Assembly (NCBI RefSeq): GCF_003589595.1
Contig: NW_020654748.1
Coordinates: 2,999,320-3,063,319, forward strand
Length of the DNA stretch: 64,000 nucleotides
DNA from: Hyposmocoma kahamanoa
Lineage: Eukaryota; Arthropoda; Insecta; Lepidoptera; Cosmopterigidae
Direction of reading: 5' to 3'
The translations under genes and the position numbers were made by a program. Shown in pieces: positions 41,366 to 52,057 of this stretch. Numbering within the stretch: position 1 is the stretch's first letter; every line of letters begins with the position of its first letter. The notes under the pieces are model-generated. The model was not told the DNA's origin. It ran no database searches and was given only the letters and a program-made list of their open reading frames with translations.

Positions 41366-41399
41366 GCTCTACTACTACTTAAAAACATGATTGAATTTG

Positions 41400-42720
41400 A
41401 ATTTAGATTTTTTTAACATAGGGTTGGGTTAACTTTTTAATTAAATCGATATACTCTCAAAACAGCTTCTAATATCAGGTCCAAGACTCTAAGAGAAACA
41501 TTGTGGTAATAAATTGGTACAGTTGATTCCGGATATGCCCAATATTTTCTTGACAAGCCTTGAAGTTGTAAATCTTGAACACGTCGTAGTACTTTCGCCG
41601 TAATTGATGAACAAAACAATTGATGTCTTCGAGAAATCAATTCGCTTCTACCACCTTTATGATGAAGAATATTTCTTACAATAGGCAGACGCGAACTTTA
41701 AACATGTAAATTATGCCTATCTTTACACAAGCAACAATTTTCAAATTTAGAATACTGCAGCCTCACCACACGCAAAATAGGCGCTTTGTCGTCGAGTTGC
41801 GGAAACCAGCCCGTTGCACCAAGTACCAAGTACCAAGTACTGCAGCCTCATTTTATCGAAACATTCACCAATCCAAGTTTTTAATACACTAAATTGTTAA
41901 TACCACTAGTTTTGAATTATATTGTTATTAACGATATGGATCCAAGTGCCCGCAATAAATGATTATTATAATAAATAAGAAAATGACCAAACTCGAAAAG
42001 CTTTTTGGGGAAATCGACAAAATAGATTTTTTAGAAAATTGTACAGTCAAGAACACATGAAGCTTGACACTGCCATAACATTAAATTTAAATATTAAATG
42101 TCAAGCATGACGTGCTCTCGACTCTAACTTATTACAACTTAGTTTAATTAACTATACACTATAATATGATTAAACTGTATTTGATATGAAAAAAATACAT
42201 TACTTTTGTTTTACGTCATTTTAAAAAACAGTTTCCCAAAAATGTTGCTTTCCGAATTTCGGCACTTTATTGAATCACTTTGATTCTGACTGGCATGGTG
42301 ATAATCTACTCTAAACATGCAAAGTGGAGCTCCTACACATCTCTCTTAGTTGCTTTTAATGACTTCCTCGAGTTGGCGTAGTGCTATTAACAATCACTCG
42401 AGTATAAACAGAGTAAATACCCATCTACATAATTTTAATCTTTGCCTAACATTTCGCCGACGATTATAACATAGGAGAATATATTCGATAATAGCGCGTA
42501 ATTGCGGCACTCACACCGGCCATTGGCGTTCAACGACTACTGTCTTTAAACGCTTTTGTATTTTGATCAAGCCTCCACAATTAGGAGTATTTTGTATTAA
42601 AAACAAGAGACTTCGTTAACCGAAGGAATGGAATATGATTTAATATAAGGTATGCTTGCACACGGGTCCTCTCTGTCATATTCAGTAATGCACTTAAGCT
42701 GGTCTAAATGTAGATTTGTT
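41400..42720. other. Unassigned sequence
   Basis: A 67-codon minus frame at 41437 has no motif. ACCAAGT is repeated three times at 41818-41838. Otherwise nothing recognised. Confidence 0.5.
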
Positions 42721-42726
42721 TGTATT

Positions 42727-42950
42727 TTTAACCGACTTCAAAAAAAGGAGGAGGTTCTCAATTCCGTTGTTTTTTTTTGTATGTATGTTACGCGATAACT
42801 CCGGTGAACATTTGTGAACCGATTTTGATCATTTATTTTTTTAGAAAGGGGTACCTCAATGGTGTTCCCATTTAAATTTGAAGAAAATGTTTCACCTCTA
42901 AGGGTGGCACACTAGGGGATGAATGACTTTTGAGGTCAGTTTTTTAGTAC
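42727..42950 (+). mobile_element. Family C repeat, good short copy
   Basis: AACCGACTTCAAAAAAAGGA, TACGCGATAACTCCGG, AGGGTGGCACACTAGGGGAT, TTTTGAGGTCAGTTTTTT. Confidence 0.75.
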
Positions 42951-42954
42951 TCTG

Positions 42955-44030
42955 CATTGAGATTATATGTTACTAAGCTTTAACATATAATATTATTGTC
43001 AAATACATAGTTACCATAATCCCTATTTTTTTAAATATTGCTAATGGCATTATCATTATTTATTTATAGAGCAACTTTATAAACTCAAAATTTCAAGAAT
43101 TTCAACTTAAAAACGAATGCATTTAAAAACTGTAACTACAAAAACCCTCCATTTTTGTTCTTTCTTATTTCACCGGGACTCTAGTGTTTCCATAATGAAC
43201 AACTCATGTTAAAGTTCAAAGTATTCGACGGAACCATCGATTTATACAGATAACACTTTCACATCAACTCTTTATTGTAATTGAAAGTTGCAAATTGTCC
43301 CACACATGTTCGCGAACTTGTCAAAAATAATCACCGTTTAGTAAAGAAGTTTTATATGCAATCAATCGCTTGTTAGAACTGGCCGGTTTACGTGTCAGAA
43401 AGAGAATTTAGAGTGCCGTTTATGAAATATTCAAACGAATATAATTTCTTTTTCTAATGGCTTTCACAAACAGTTTTTAAGCTGTATATAATATCCAGTT
43501 TAAGCCTTGTTAATTCAAAAAGCGTAGTAAAAATGTTTATTGACGTTTTAGCACTAAAATAAATGTAATGCCGTCATATAAATAGCAATTAAAAATAAAT
43601 GCTTCTTTCTTTTTTATTTTGACAGACTGTAAAATAAAAAACAAAACTAAATTCTACTTTGTAATTAATTTGTAACAATTTTAACAAATGTGGTCATGTA
43701 ACTCGTCAAACCCATTTCGGCTGCGAAGTTAATTTATCATAATAATTTACTTACACTATGATTGATCAATTTAGTTGAAAAAAAATGTGTATCATTTAGT
43801 TAGAAAACTTGATGGACTGTAATTATTTTAACTCTTACTTTTTATGATGGAAAAGTGAATCTGCTAGCTCGTTATGCTAGTACTGAGTGAAGATGCGATA
43901 ATATTAAGTTTTATTTATGTTATAAATCAATTTTGTAACAAATCTAGATCGTTGCTAGTGGAAAGCTATGATCTCTGCCTACCCGGACAGGAAAAGAACG
44001 TAAAGTGTGTATGCATGCATATTTCTATAT
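42955..44030. other. Unassigned sequence
   Basis: No gene or repeat recognised. Confidence 0.5.
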
Positions 44031-44036
44031 GCTATA

Positions 44037-44294
44037 GTCGTGTTTTGTAGAAAGGACGAAAGCGCCATTTTGAAAAATTTTTCTATGGAGCTTGTCTAAG
44101 TTTTTCACAACTATTTAAAATACTATGTAAAATATTTACGTCGTTTTCAAATTGATTTTTAAAAGTTAAATCTAATTAAAACCAAAAGTGAATTTTGAAA
44201 CAGCACATGCTCCTCTAAAAGGCTAGAACCTATAACATGCTAACCTGAATAAAAATTTAAAATGGCGCTTTCACCCTTTCTACAAAACACCGAC
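44037..44294. mobile_element. MITE with 35-bp inverted ends
   Basis: Left GTCGTGTTTTGTAGAAAGG then GAAAGCGCCATTTT; right AAAATGGCGCTTTC then CTTTCTACAAAACACCGAC. About 258 bp, AT-rich centre, no ORF. TSD not clear. Confidence 0.75.
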
Positions 44295-44465
44295 GAATTT
44301 ATGTAATAAAATAAATCAATAGACATTTAAGGTTTGACATCACTTGGCTACACAGAATCGTTTTTCGCTCGTACTTAAGAAGAGGCTGTATGATCTTTGT
44401 CGTCTAGCTAGTGTAGGCGTTTTTGAACGATAGGAACCTAAACAGGCGTAGAAGGGCGTAGAAGA

Positions 44466-46342
44466 GGTGGCTATGTCGCGGGTTGGAACAGGCATGTCAA
44501 AGAAGCTCATGAGGCGGCTAGGCTAGGCTAGGCTTGGGTTTCAAATGTGGAATTTGTATGGAAGACCGCGTTCTGGATTTGTATATGACAGAATGACTCA
44601 GGCTAGAAATTTTTTTAAGTCTAAGCTGAAGTGGTGCCAAAATAATCAAGAGCAGATTAGAATGGATGTACTTGCTTCCCATCACACTAATAAGGATTTC
44701 AAAAGTTTTTGGAAAGACACAAATAGCATGAAACCCAAGCCGAGCATTCCAGTGAGTGTTGAGAGTAATTGCGAGCCGGCTAGAATTGCTGATATTTTCA
44801 AAGACCACTTTAGAGTCAAATCCTCGCTAGCACCTGGGGAGAAGGTGTTCGATGCTGGGGCCGACCTGTCCGGTGTTCGAGAGTTGTTACAAGCTAAAGA
44901 AATTAGGCTCATAATTAAGGACATGAAGCGCGGAAAATCGCCTGGACATGACGGCTTGAGTATTTACCGAGAGTACTAGCCATGCTGTTTAATTTATGCA
45001 TTGGTCACTCCTACTTGCCGGTGGATTTGATGAGAACTATTGTGGTACCTGTCTTAAAATCTAAGACAGTGGATGCCTCCGACAGGGGAAACTATCGTCC
45101 GATATCGCTAGCTACCATCGTTGCAAAGGTGTTGGACGGTGTACTTGACAGAAGGCTGGCTAGATACATACATATATATGACGCTCAATTCGGTTTTCGG
45201 CAGGAATTGTCGACTGAGTCAGCAATTTTGTGTCTAAAGCACACCGTTCAATACTATACGGACCGCAAAACACCTGTATTTGCCTGTTTCCTAGACCTGT
45301 CGAGGGCATTCGACTTGGTGGCGTATGATGTCCTGTGGGAGAAGCTGGCAAGTGAGACTGACACGCCTGCGGATTTGATTGCTTTATTAAAGTATTGGTA
45401 TGGCAATCAGGTCAACCAGGTGAGATGGCATGATTCGTTCTCTAGCAATTACGGATTGGGATGCGGGGTGCGGCAGGGGGGGTTGACGTCCCCTCGCCTT
45501 TTCAATCTGTACATTAATAAACTGATAGGTGGGCTCAGCGGTACCGGCATAGGCTGTTCTATTGATGGAACAATAGTTACTTAATAACATTAGCTATGCC
45601 GATGACATGGTGCTGCTGTGCCCATCTGTCAGCGCATTGAGAAAGTTGCTGAGCATTTGTGAGGAGTATGCAAAAACCAATGGCCTTAGGTACAATGTGA
45701 ACAAAAGCGAGTTGTTAATTTTTAGGGCTGGCTGTAAATATCCTAGTGAAGTGCCGCCAGTAAAGCTATGCGGTGTGCCACTACGCAGAGTCTCGCATTT
45801 CAAGTACCTAGGGCACTGGGTGACGGAGAGTCTGTCTGATGATATGGACATGGACAGGGAGCGCAGGGAGTTGGCTGTAAGGTGCAATATGTTGGCCCGC
45901 AGGTTTGCATGCTGTACTACAAACGTGAAGCTCACGCTTTTTAAGGCATTTTGCCAATCATTTTACACGTGCAGCTTGTGGGTCAAGTATACACAGAAAG
46001 CGTATCGCGCCCTGTGCGTCCAGTACAATGACGCCCTCAGAATGCTGTTGGGGTTGCCGCGCTACTGTAGCGCTTCAGGAATGTTTGCCGAGGCGCGTGT
46101 GGACGGTTTTAGCTCCATTTTGCGGAAGCGGGTGGCATCCCTGATGCGCAGGGTGCGGGGCAGTGCCAATGGCATTCTTCGAACAGTGGCCGAGAGGAAC
46201 GATGGGCCCATATTGTATAGGTGGATAAGGATACATTGTACATTCTAGATAACTCCTATTAACATAGATGGTAAGGATTTTGTTACTAACACGTTATGGA
46301 TATCTTGTCTGAAATAAAGATTTTGATTTGATTTGATTTGAT
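44466..46342 (+). pseudogene. CR1/Jockey-like LINE reverse transcriptase, frameshifted
   Basis: Read in three frames (44466-44979, about 44968-45584, 45586-46248) it is one polymerase. In order: linker GWNRHVKEAHEAAR and RMTQARNFFKSKLKWCQNNQ; MKRGKSPGHDGLS; NYRPISLATIVAKVLDGVL; FGFRQELSTESAIL; motif A CFLDLSRAFD; motif B GVRQGGLTSPRLFNLY; motif C SYADDMVLL; then a motif-E-like HFKYLGHWVTE and a cysteine-containing C-terminus. Breaks: expansion of a GGCTA repeat (about 44515-44530), a small in-frame-plus-shift deletion at 44968 (about ten codons relative to the family as I remember it), and one extra T before the YADD motif (45582). The N-terminal endonuclease is missing (5' truncation). The 3' end has AATAAA at 46313 and a TTTGATTTGA tail to 46342. 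In life it would copy LINE RNA at a nicked target. Confidence 0.85.
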
Positions 46343-46765
46343 TAAACAAATTAAAATACTTTTTTTGGTACTGTTTTTTCCATTAGAAAAGGCAATGGCA
46401 TTAATGCGCCATACAGCCAAGACTGATGAGACTGATGAGAGTCTTTCTTGGATTCCATTACATAAATTAAATGTCTTCGATAGTGCTTCTTACGACATGA
46501 TATAAAATTGGATAACATTCTTGATTTTTCAGGAGATCTGGTCAAGAAAGCGGGATGTTTTCATGGGTTTTGTACAGTTCAAGAAGGTTGTCGATGAGGA
46601 TTATTCTAGCGACAGAAAAAAACTAAATCCTCAGCCAGTATAATATTATAATATGATAAAAATATTAATCCAGATGGAAGAGGAAGCACAATGTCAGGAA
46701 TATAAGAAGAGTGGATCTTTAGTGTTTGTTTATCGGTGAGAGTCAGAATAGCGGTGTATTTTTTT
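46343..46765. other. Unassigned sequence
   Basis: Nothing recognised; includes ACTGATGAGACTGATGAGAG, a simple duplication. Confidence 0.5.
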
Positions 46766-46769
46766 TTTT

Positions 46770-47062
46770 TTTTTATAATGTCAAGTGACGGAACGAACAA
46801 GTCGTGCCCCTGATGGTAAGCTACGCCTGTCCATAACAGGTGCAATGTCACTCAGAGTTTTAAATCGCAAAGATCTGAGGTGCACTGTCACTGCGCCCGT
46901 CACCCTGAGACGTAAGTTGACAAGTCCCATGTGCTTGTAATTCCAACATCACCCTTACCCTTCAAAACCGGAACGCACTAATGCTAACATTGGTTGGCGG
47001 CAGAAATACATAAAGTGGCGGTACTTCCCTGGACGAACTCTTTCACAAGGAGCTCTTTTGTT
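46770..47062 (-). mobile_element. S2 repeat, full length
   Basis: TATAATGTCAAGTGACGGAA to TTTCACAAGGAGCTCTTTTG; the hairpin region is partly deleted (CTAATGCTAACATTGG). Confidence 0.8.
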
Positions 47063-47270
47063 ACATAACTAATCCTGATAATTGTCTGTACTTAAAGAAA
47101 TTGTACCTCCCTCAGAACGAAGTTATAGCAATATCAAAGGTACACTCGCCATATTGACGTCAACACAGCGGGTGTACATATATGTACGTCAAATTATCAG
47201 TTTTTATCTAATTAATTATAAAAACCTATGAATACAAAAATTTGTACCATAATAAAGAATAAAATAGAAT

Positions 47271-47588
47271 CGTAGAATCTTTAAAACTCTCTTGTGGCTT
47301 AGGGTAGTGTGTATGTATAGTGTGTACGTTAAAAAAAATTCTGTACGAAACATTTTTTAAGAATATTATCACACAAACCTAACATGAGCAAATTTTTATG
47401 TTAAGTTTTTTTAGTTTAGGGTACCCTATATAAACAAAGGGTACCCTAAACTAAAAAACCTAACAAAAAAATTTGCTAAGGTTAGACTTGTTTCATAATA
47501 TTTCTAAAAAAGTTTCTTGCCTATATTTTTTTTAACGCACACGCTGTCGCACTACCCAATACCACAAGAGAGTTTTAAATATTCTACG
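47271..47588. mobile_element. 318-bp near-complete palindrome (foldback element)
   Basis: CGTAGAAT at 47271 pairs with ATTCTACG ending 47588. The arms of about 155 bp align throughout (AAACTCTCTTGTGG, GGGTAGTG, CGTTAAAAAAAAT and so on) and meet at TTTAGTTTAGGGTACCCT / AGGGTACCCTAAACTAAA with a 10-base centre. No ORF; TSD not seen. Confidence 0.85.
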
Positions 47589-47594
47589 AAATAT

Positions 47595-47765
47595 ACTATT
47601 AATCGATACATTTTTTTGCTTAAATAGAAGAGTGAGAGAAAATTTCACATACACATAATTTGTCACATGCAGTTCGTATTTTTATGGCTTTCATGTGATA
47701 AAGGCATATTTGACATAAGGTCACATGTCGCTTCATTTTCCTTAGGAGGGGTACGAAGTTGGCAG
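47595..47765 (+). repeat. Family E fragment
   Basis: TGCTTAAATAGAAGAGTGAG, GGCTTTCATGTGATAAAGGC match the 3' part of the 3165 copy. 47766-48170 contains nothing else recognised except a pyrimidine-rich tract at 48052-48092. Confidence 0.45.
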
Positions 47766-48184
47766 TGGTGAATGTAGGTACGGACCAATGTTGCGATTAC
47801 CAATCTTTCAAAACTAATAAACTAAGCTTTTGTTTATCTGACCGATTAGTTACCTACATCGCGAAAGGAGATAACGTGGGCGAGTGCAAACCAAAGATCG
47901 CTAACCAAATGTGCTAAAACGTGCCAAACACTTTCGCTCTATGGTTTTGCAATATAAGTGACCAAACATTCATTGTTTTACGGGAATACATCTTAAACGA
48001 TTCACTCATTTATTCATTTAAATTAGGCAACTGTGATCCATGTAAGAATATATCTCTTCTCTCTATATTTCTCTCTATATTCTCTCTCTATCCAAAAAAC
48101 TAACTTACTGTAATATAATATAAAAACTAAATAGTTCATTTTACACGAATTACATGTCAACTTATGGTGCAATATGGCGTCTGG

Positions 48185-48560
48185 TAACCAACCTCAAAAT
48201 CGCTGGCATACGACGCCCTTCGGCCAAAAATCCTCCTTTATGAATGTTGACAGATATTGGGTAGGCATTATCACCACAAACGAATTAAAATTTAAGTTGT
48301 AGCGGAACTCCAACCGCACGAATGTCAGGACGTATTTGGACTTAAGTCTGATGTACTCCACTGTCTCTTCAGACTTCTTGGAGTAATGCAGCCGTGACAG
48401 GAACAGCAGTGTCGTCGGTAGAACCATGGTAGAACCAGATGCAGCAGATGGTTCGGTTCTGTCGGTGCTGTGCCACCCAGGTTACGGCTTGTGGGTTTCC
48501 TTTTATTCTTCTCCACCTTTGTGTAGTCCTCGTCGCATCGATCCGCCTGTCTGTGGTTTA
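48185..48560 (-). pseudogene. LINE ORF1 pseudogene, copy 3
   Basis: On the minus strand: CDEDYTKVEKNKRKPTSRN and GGTAPTEP in one frame, then LPTTLLFLSRLHYSKKSEE, TVEYIRLKSKYVLT, NFNSFVVIMPTQYLSTF and DFWPKGVVCQRF in another. It covers the last 40% of the 386-residue protein at 11662 and has one clear frameshift near 48420. Confidence 0.75.
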
Positions 48561-48773
48561 CAAAATGCAACTCTAAAGATGGACATATGAGGTTTATTAT
48601 ATCCTGGTTGGTAGTAGGAGAACGGTTGTTTCTCAATTGAAATATCAACCGTTCGTCTCTTAGTAGTAGCATGTACTTAACGACTTTAATTTCTAAATTT
48701 AGAGGTTTTGTAGGGGAAGATATCGTAATTAAACGAAGGTTCACTACCCTTGGAAAATTTGCGAAGTACATTA

Positions 48774-49045
48774 TAGTAGCAGTAGACCTCCTTGTGAAAG
48801 AGTTCGTCCAGGAAAGAACTGCCACCTTACCTACTTCTGTCGCCACCAAGCTGTAATATGAGCACTACTGCATTCCGGTTTTGAAGATTCGGGGTGCTGG
48901 TGAAATTATAGGCACATGGGACTTATCAACTTATGTCTCAGGGTGACAGGCGCAGTAACAATGTCCCTCAGATCTTTACGATGGACAGGCGCGTCGCTTA
49001 ACACCAGGCGCACGACTTGTTCGTTCCGTCACTTGATTTTTTTTT
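48774..49045 (+). mobile_element. S2 repeat
   Basis: AGTAGCAGTAGACCTCCTTG to CGTTCCGTCACTTGA; a short deletion removes part of the AAGCTCTGAG segment. Confidence 0.78.
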
Positions 49046-49121
49046 ATAAAATATAAGTGCACATTTGACCTCCACCTCACCTGATGGAAAGTGACGATGA
49101 GGTCGACCATCGTCGATCGAT

Positions 49122-49322
49122 TTAGGCTAAATAATGCCTATTCACTCTCGCCGTGAAGAGGCCCAAGTTATAACGTTCAGGGAACAAGTCTGCAGGCAGG
49201 GAATTCCACTCCATAGCCGTTCGCCATATGAACGTGGAAGCGTAACGCTTCGTGCGAATCTTTGGAATATCTACAGCATAGGAGTGGTTGATATCATAAA
49301 AACAGAAGTCCCCAACCCGCAT
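49122..49322 (-). pseudogene. LINE C-terminal tail plus SINE tail
   Basis: Minus strand: KIRTKRYASTFIWRTAM, EWNSLPADLFPERYNLGLF, TARVNRHYLA. Same family as 38566. The plus-strand 49290-49405 overlaps its start with AACCCGCATTGGGCCAGCGT and GTGGAACGTACAATGGGTTG, the tail of the SINE seen at 40383, so the LINE piece and the SINE abut. Confidence 0.6.
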
Positions 49323-49419
49323 TGGGCCAGCGTGATGGACTATGGCTTATAACCTCTCATTAAAAGAAACCCGTGTCCTGCAGTGGAACGTACAATGGGT
49401 TGATGATGTAATATGAGAT

Positions 49420-49935
49420 GAGTTGTATATCCCCACGTTAGATAGCATCTTTACTCGAGACAAGCCATATCGCGAAGTGATAACAAACGCCGGACGGAAT
49501 GACTCTCACCCTTGGAGTATGGGTCGGGCACTAATGGCCACGACAACACACTTGCCCAATACCATTTCCAGAACTCCGGCACGAGGGCTAATTCCGCAGC
49601 AGAGCAGGCGGAAAGAACAAAGAGTAATAAGTAGCAGGACCTCCGCTCTGACTACCTATTTACAGCCTTTGGAGTCGAAACCCTTAGCCCGACCTGTCCC
49701 GGTGCCCTTCATCTGTACAAAATTTTATCCAAAAAATTAATAAATAGTCTGGAAAATCCAAGGGCCGGCAGCAGCACCTTGCCCAAAGTATTAGCATAGT
49801 CACACAAAGAGGGAACGCAGCCAGGATCTTGGGCACCTTACCTTGGGACCCAATTTTATTCATATAATTTAATCCTAGTTTTAGTTTCTAGTATTTAAGC
49901 TTTTATTGTACTTTACCTGTATATTTATTAACTTA
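49420..49935 (+). repeat. Unclassified repeat R, plus copy
   Basis: 49736-49935 (CCAAGGGCCGGCAGCAG, CACCTTGCCCAAAGTATTAG, GATCTTGGGCACCTTAC, then TTTCTAGTATTT) recurs inverted at 51662-51850. 49420-49735 is GC-richer and may be the upstream part. It looks like a retroelement 3' region, but no domain is recognisable. Confidence 0.45.
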
Positions 49936-50395
49936 TTGTCTAATAAATATAGTAAACGCTAAGTAACTTCGTAAAACATAACGATGGAGGTCAAATCCGT
50001 ATTTATATGTTATAAAAAAACGTATAGAGATTACAAAAGTAAATACTTTAGTGAAAATCTGCCATGCACAAGTTATGTATATTATTATAAAAGAGCGACG
50101 TAACAGAGCACTCACACAATTTGCATAAAAATTAATTAACTTCACACCAACACAGTGAGAAAATCGCACAGCTTAAATAATTCCTACACTATTGTGTAGT
50201 TTGGACGAACCTTATTTGAATCACACTTAAATTCGTACCCTTAGTGTAATAAAGAAATTAAATGAAAATAAAATTATTTCTTGGTGACGGACCAATTATA
50301 TCTGGCTTTATTACACAACGAGCCCTATACCCCACTTACGGTGGGATCGGGCTCGGCCTGCGGCGCGTAGTCGGTTTCAGATTACAGAGTGTGCT
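49936..50395. other. Unassigned sequence
   Basis: No gene or repeat recognised. Confidence 0.45.
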
Positions 50396-50399
50396 TATA

Positions 50400-50600
50400 C
50401 TCTTCGGTGGCACAGTCATTAGTACTATGGGCGCTTGATGAGGAAGTTCCAGATTCGATCCCTGATTTAAGCCAAAAAAACATTTTGAAATTGGTTCTGG
50501 TCAGGGTATTCCGGGTATTGCCCTCAGAATTATCGTTACTCTGGTACTCATAGTACAGGAAATTCCCTAGTTTGAGATCAGAAATTTGGAGTGATTGTCT
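50400..50600 (+). mobile_element. tRNA-headed SINE (weak)
   Basis: CGGTGGCACAGTCATTAGTA...GGGCGCTTGATGAGG then CAGATTCGATCCCTG resembles the head at 24125. Eroded. Confidence 0.3.
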
Positions 50601-50684
50601 GGCATTTTTTTCCTAAATACTTGTACTTTTAGCATAGCTTTCAAGAAAAAAGAATCTAACGGAGAGACGGTCGAGATACAAAAA

Positions 50685-51622
50685 CGCTATAAGTCAGTAT
50701 CTTATTTCCGCTACATCGGGAAGTACGCCTTACATTTTGAACAATTGTGAAATCTTGTACCGTAATAGAGTCTCCGTATACTACCTACGTAAGGTGGCGT
50801 GCGGACGCTACGGGCTTCGCCCTCCGCTACACCTCGGCCTACGGCCTCGGCACTTATGGCTATAAAAAAAATTACCATAGTTCTTTAGGAGCGGCCATAT
50901 TGACAAATGGCAAAAAGTAAGTTTTGACTGCAAATTATTATTACACACCCATAGAGATCCCCCATGCCGATTTTCAATCGAATTACAGCAAATTTTTATC
51001 TGCCGCCAAAAAACACTTCTATGGCAGCCATATTGAAAAATGGCGATAAACTAAAATGTTGATCACAAATTATTATCAAGCACTCCTAGAGACTCCCACA
51101 TGCCAATTTTCAAAGGGATCAGAACAATTTTTCTTCTACTGCCAACAAACGCTTCTAGAGGCCTCTATATGTCAAATTTCAGCTCAAACAGAGCGAGTCT
51201 CTTTCGGCAGCCATTTTAAAGAAAAGCACTTATATGGCAGCCATATTAAAAAATGGCGAAAAAAAACTTGTGACCCCAAATTATAATTAAGGACTCATAA
51301 AGACACCCGCATGCCAATTTTCAGCCGCATCGAAGCAAATTTTTCTTTGGCCGCCATTTTGGATTCGCCATCTTAATTTTTTTTTACACAGGCAGTTGAC
51401 CACTATTACCCTCTATGACATTCCTTCGTTTCCGTGATAGAAGGCTTCGAATTTGTATGGTGGCAATCTTGTTTATTTGAATTTGGAACATTTTTTCAAT
51501 CAGGTATTCTTTCAACAATCGGTATTCTCATATTTGTTTCTTTACCTTGGAGCCTATCCGTGTACAACGGTATAAATATCTTTTTTCCACCATATCGGGA
51601 AGTATGCGTTCTATTTTTCTAA
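50685..51622. repeat. GCCAT-motif array between direct repeats
   Basis: Between 50870 and 51380 blocks of the form GGCAGCCATATTGAAAAATG, CCAAATTATTATxAxxxACTC, ATGCCAATTTTCA and AGCAAATTTTTCT recur irregularly (starts near 50891, 51024, 51207, 51237). At least nine GCCAT/ATGGC cores occur in 500 bp. Outside, TTTCCGCTACATCGGGAAGT (about 50705) and TTTCCACCATATCGGGAAGT (about 51585) are direct repeats. 50794-50865 is unusually GC-rich (GGGCTTCGCCC, GGCCTACGGCC). No ORF. Confidence 0.65.
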
Positions 51623-51641
51623 GTGAGTCAGAATTCGTATA

Positions 51642-51668
51642 TGTATTATATATATATATATATATATA
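51642..51668. repeat. (TA)n microsatellite
   Basis: About 12 TA units. Confidence 0.9.
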
Positions 51669-51850
51669 AGGTACAAAAAAAGCGAAAATACTAAAAACTT
51701 CAACTAAGATTAAATTATACGAACAAAATTGGGTCCCCGCAGCAAGGTGCCCAAGATGCTGGCAGCGTTCCCCCTTTGTACGGCCATGCTAATGCGTTGG
51801 GCAAGGTAGCTGCCGACCCTTGGGTTTCCCAGATTGGTAACTGTATTATA
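51662..51850 (-). repeat. Unclassified repeat R, minus copy
   Basis: GCAAGGTGCCCAAGATGCTG, TTGGGCAAGGTAGCTGCCG and CCCTTGGGTTTCCCAGA are the reverse complement of 49736-49870; the AT-rich right part also aligns. Confidence 0.65.
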
Positions 51851-52057
51851 CGTTACAAATGAGTTACCTACATCATTCAACATTTATAAAATGAACATTA
51901 AATCAATTTTATATCACATCACATTATTACATGTCATAAAAAATAAAATAGAATACAATAACAAATAATCAAACAAAAATTACATTATGACATTTCTTCA
52001 AAAAGAAGAAGAAGAAGCTATAAAAAGAAGCCACATGTTATCCGACCTCAAAGAAGT

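Noticed and set aside
46420..46450. Two CTGATGAG-like words, as in a hammerhead core
   Set aside because: Simple tandem duplication; no GAAA or stem II partner follows.
50870..51380. CRISPR-like repeat array
   Set aside because: Units are long, irregularly spaced and diverged, in a eukaryotic repeat context; no spacers of uniform length.
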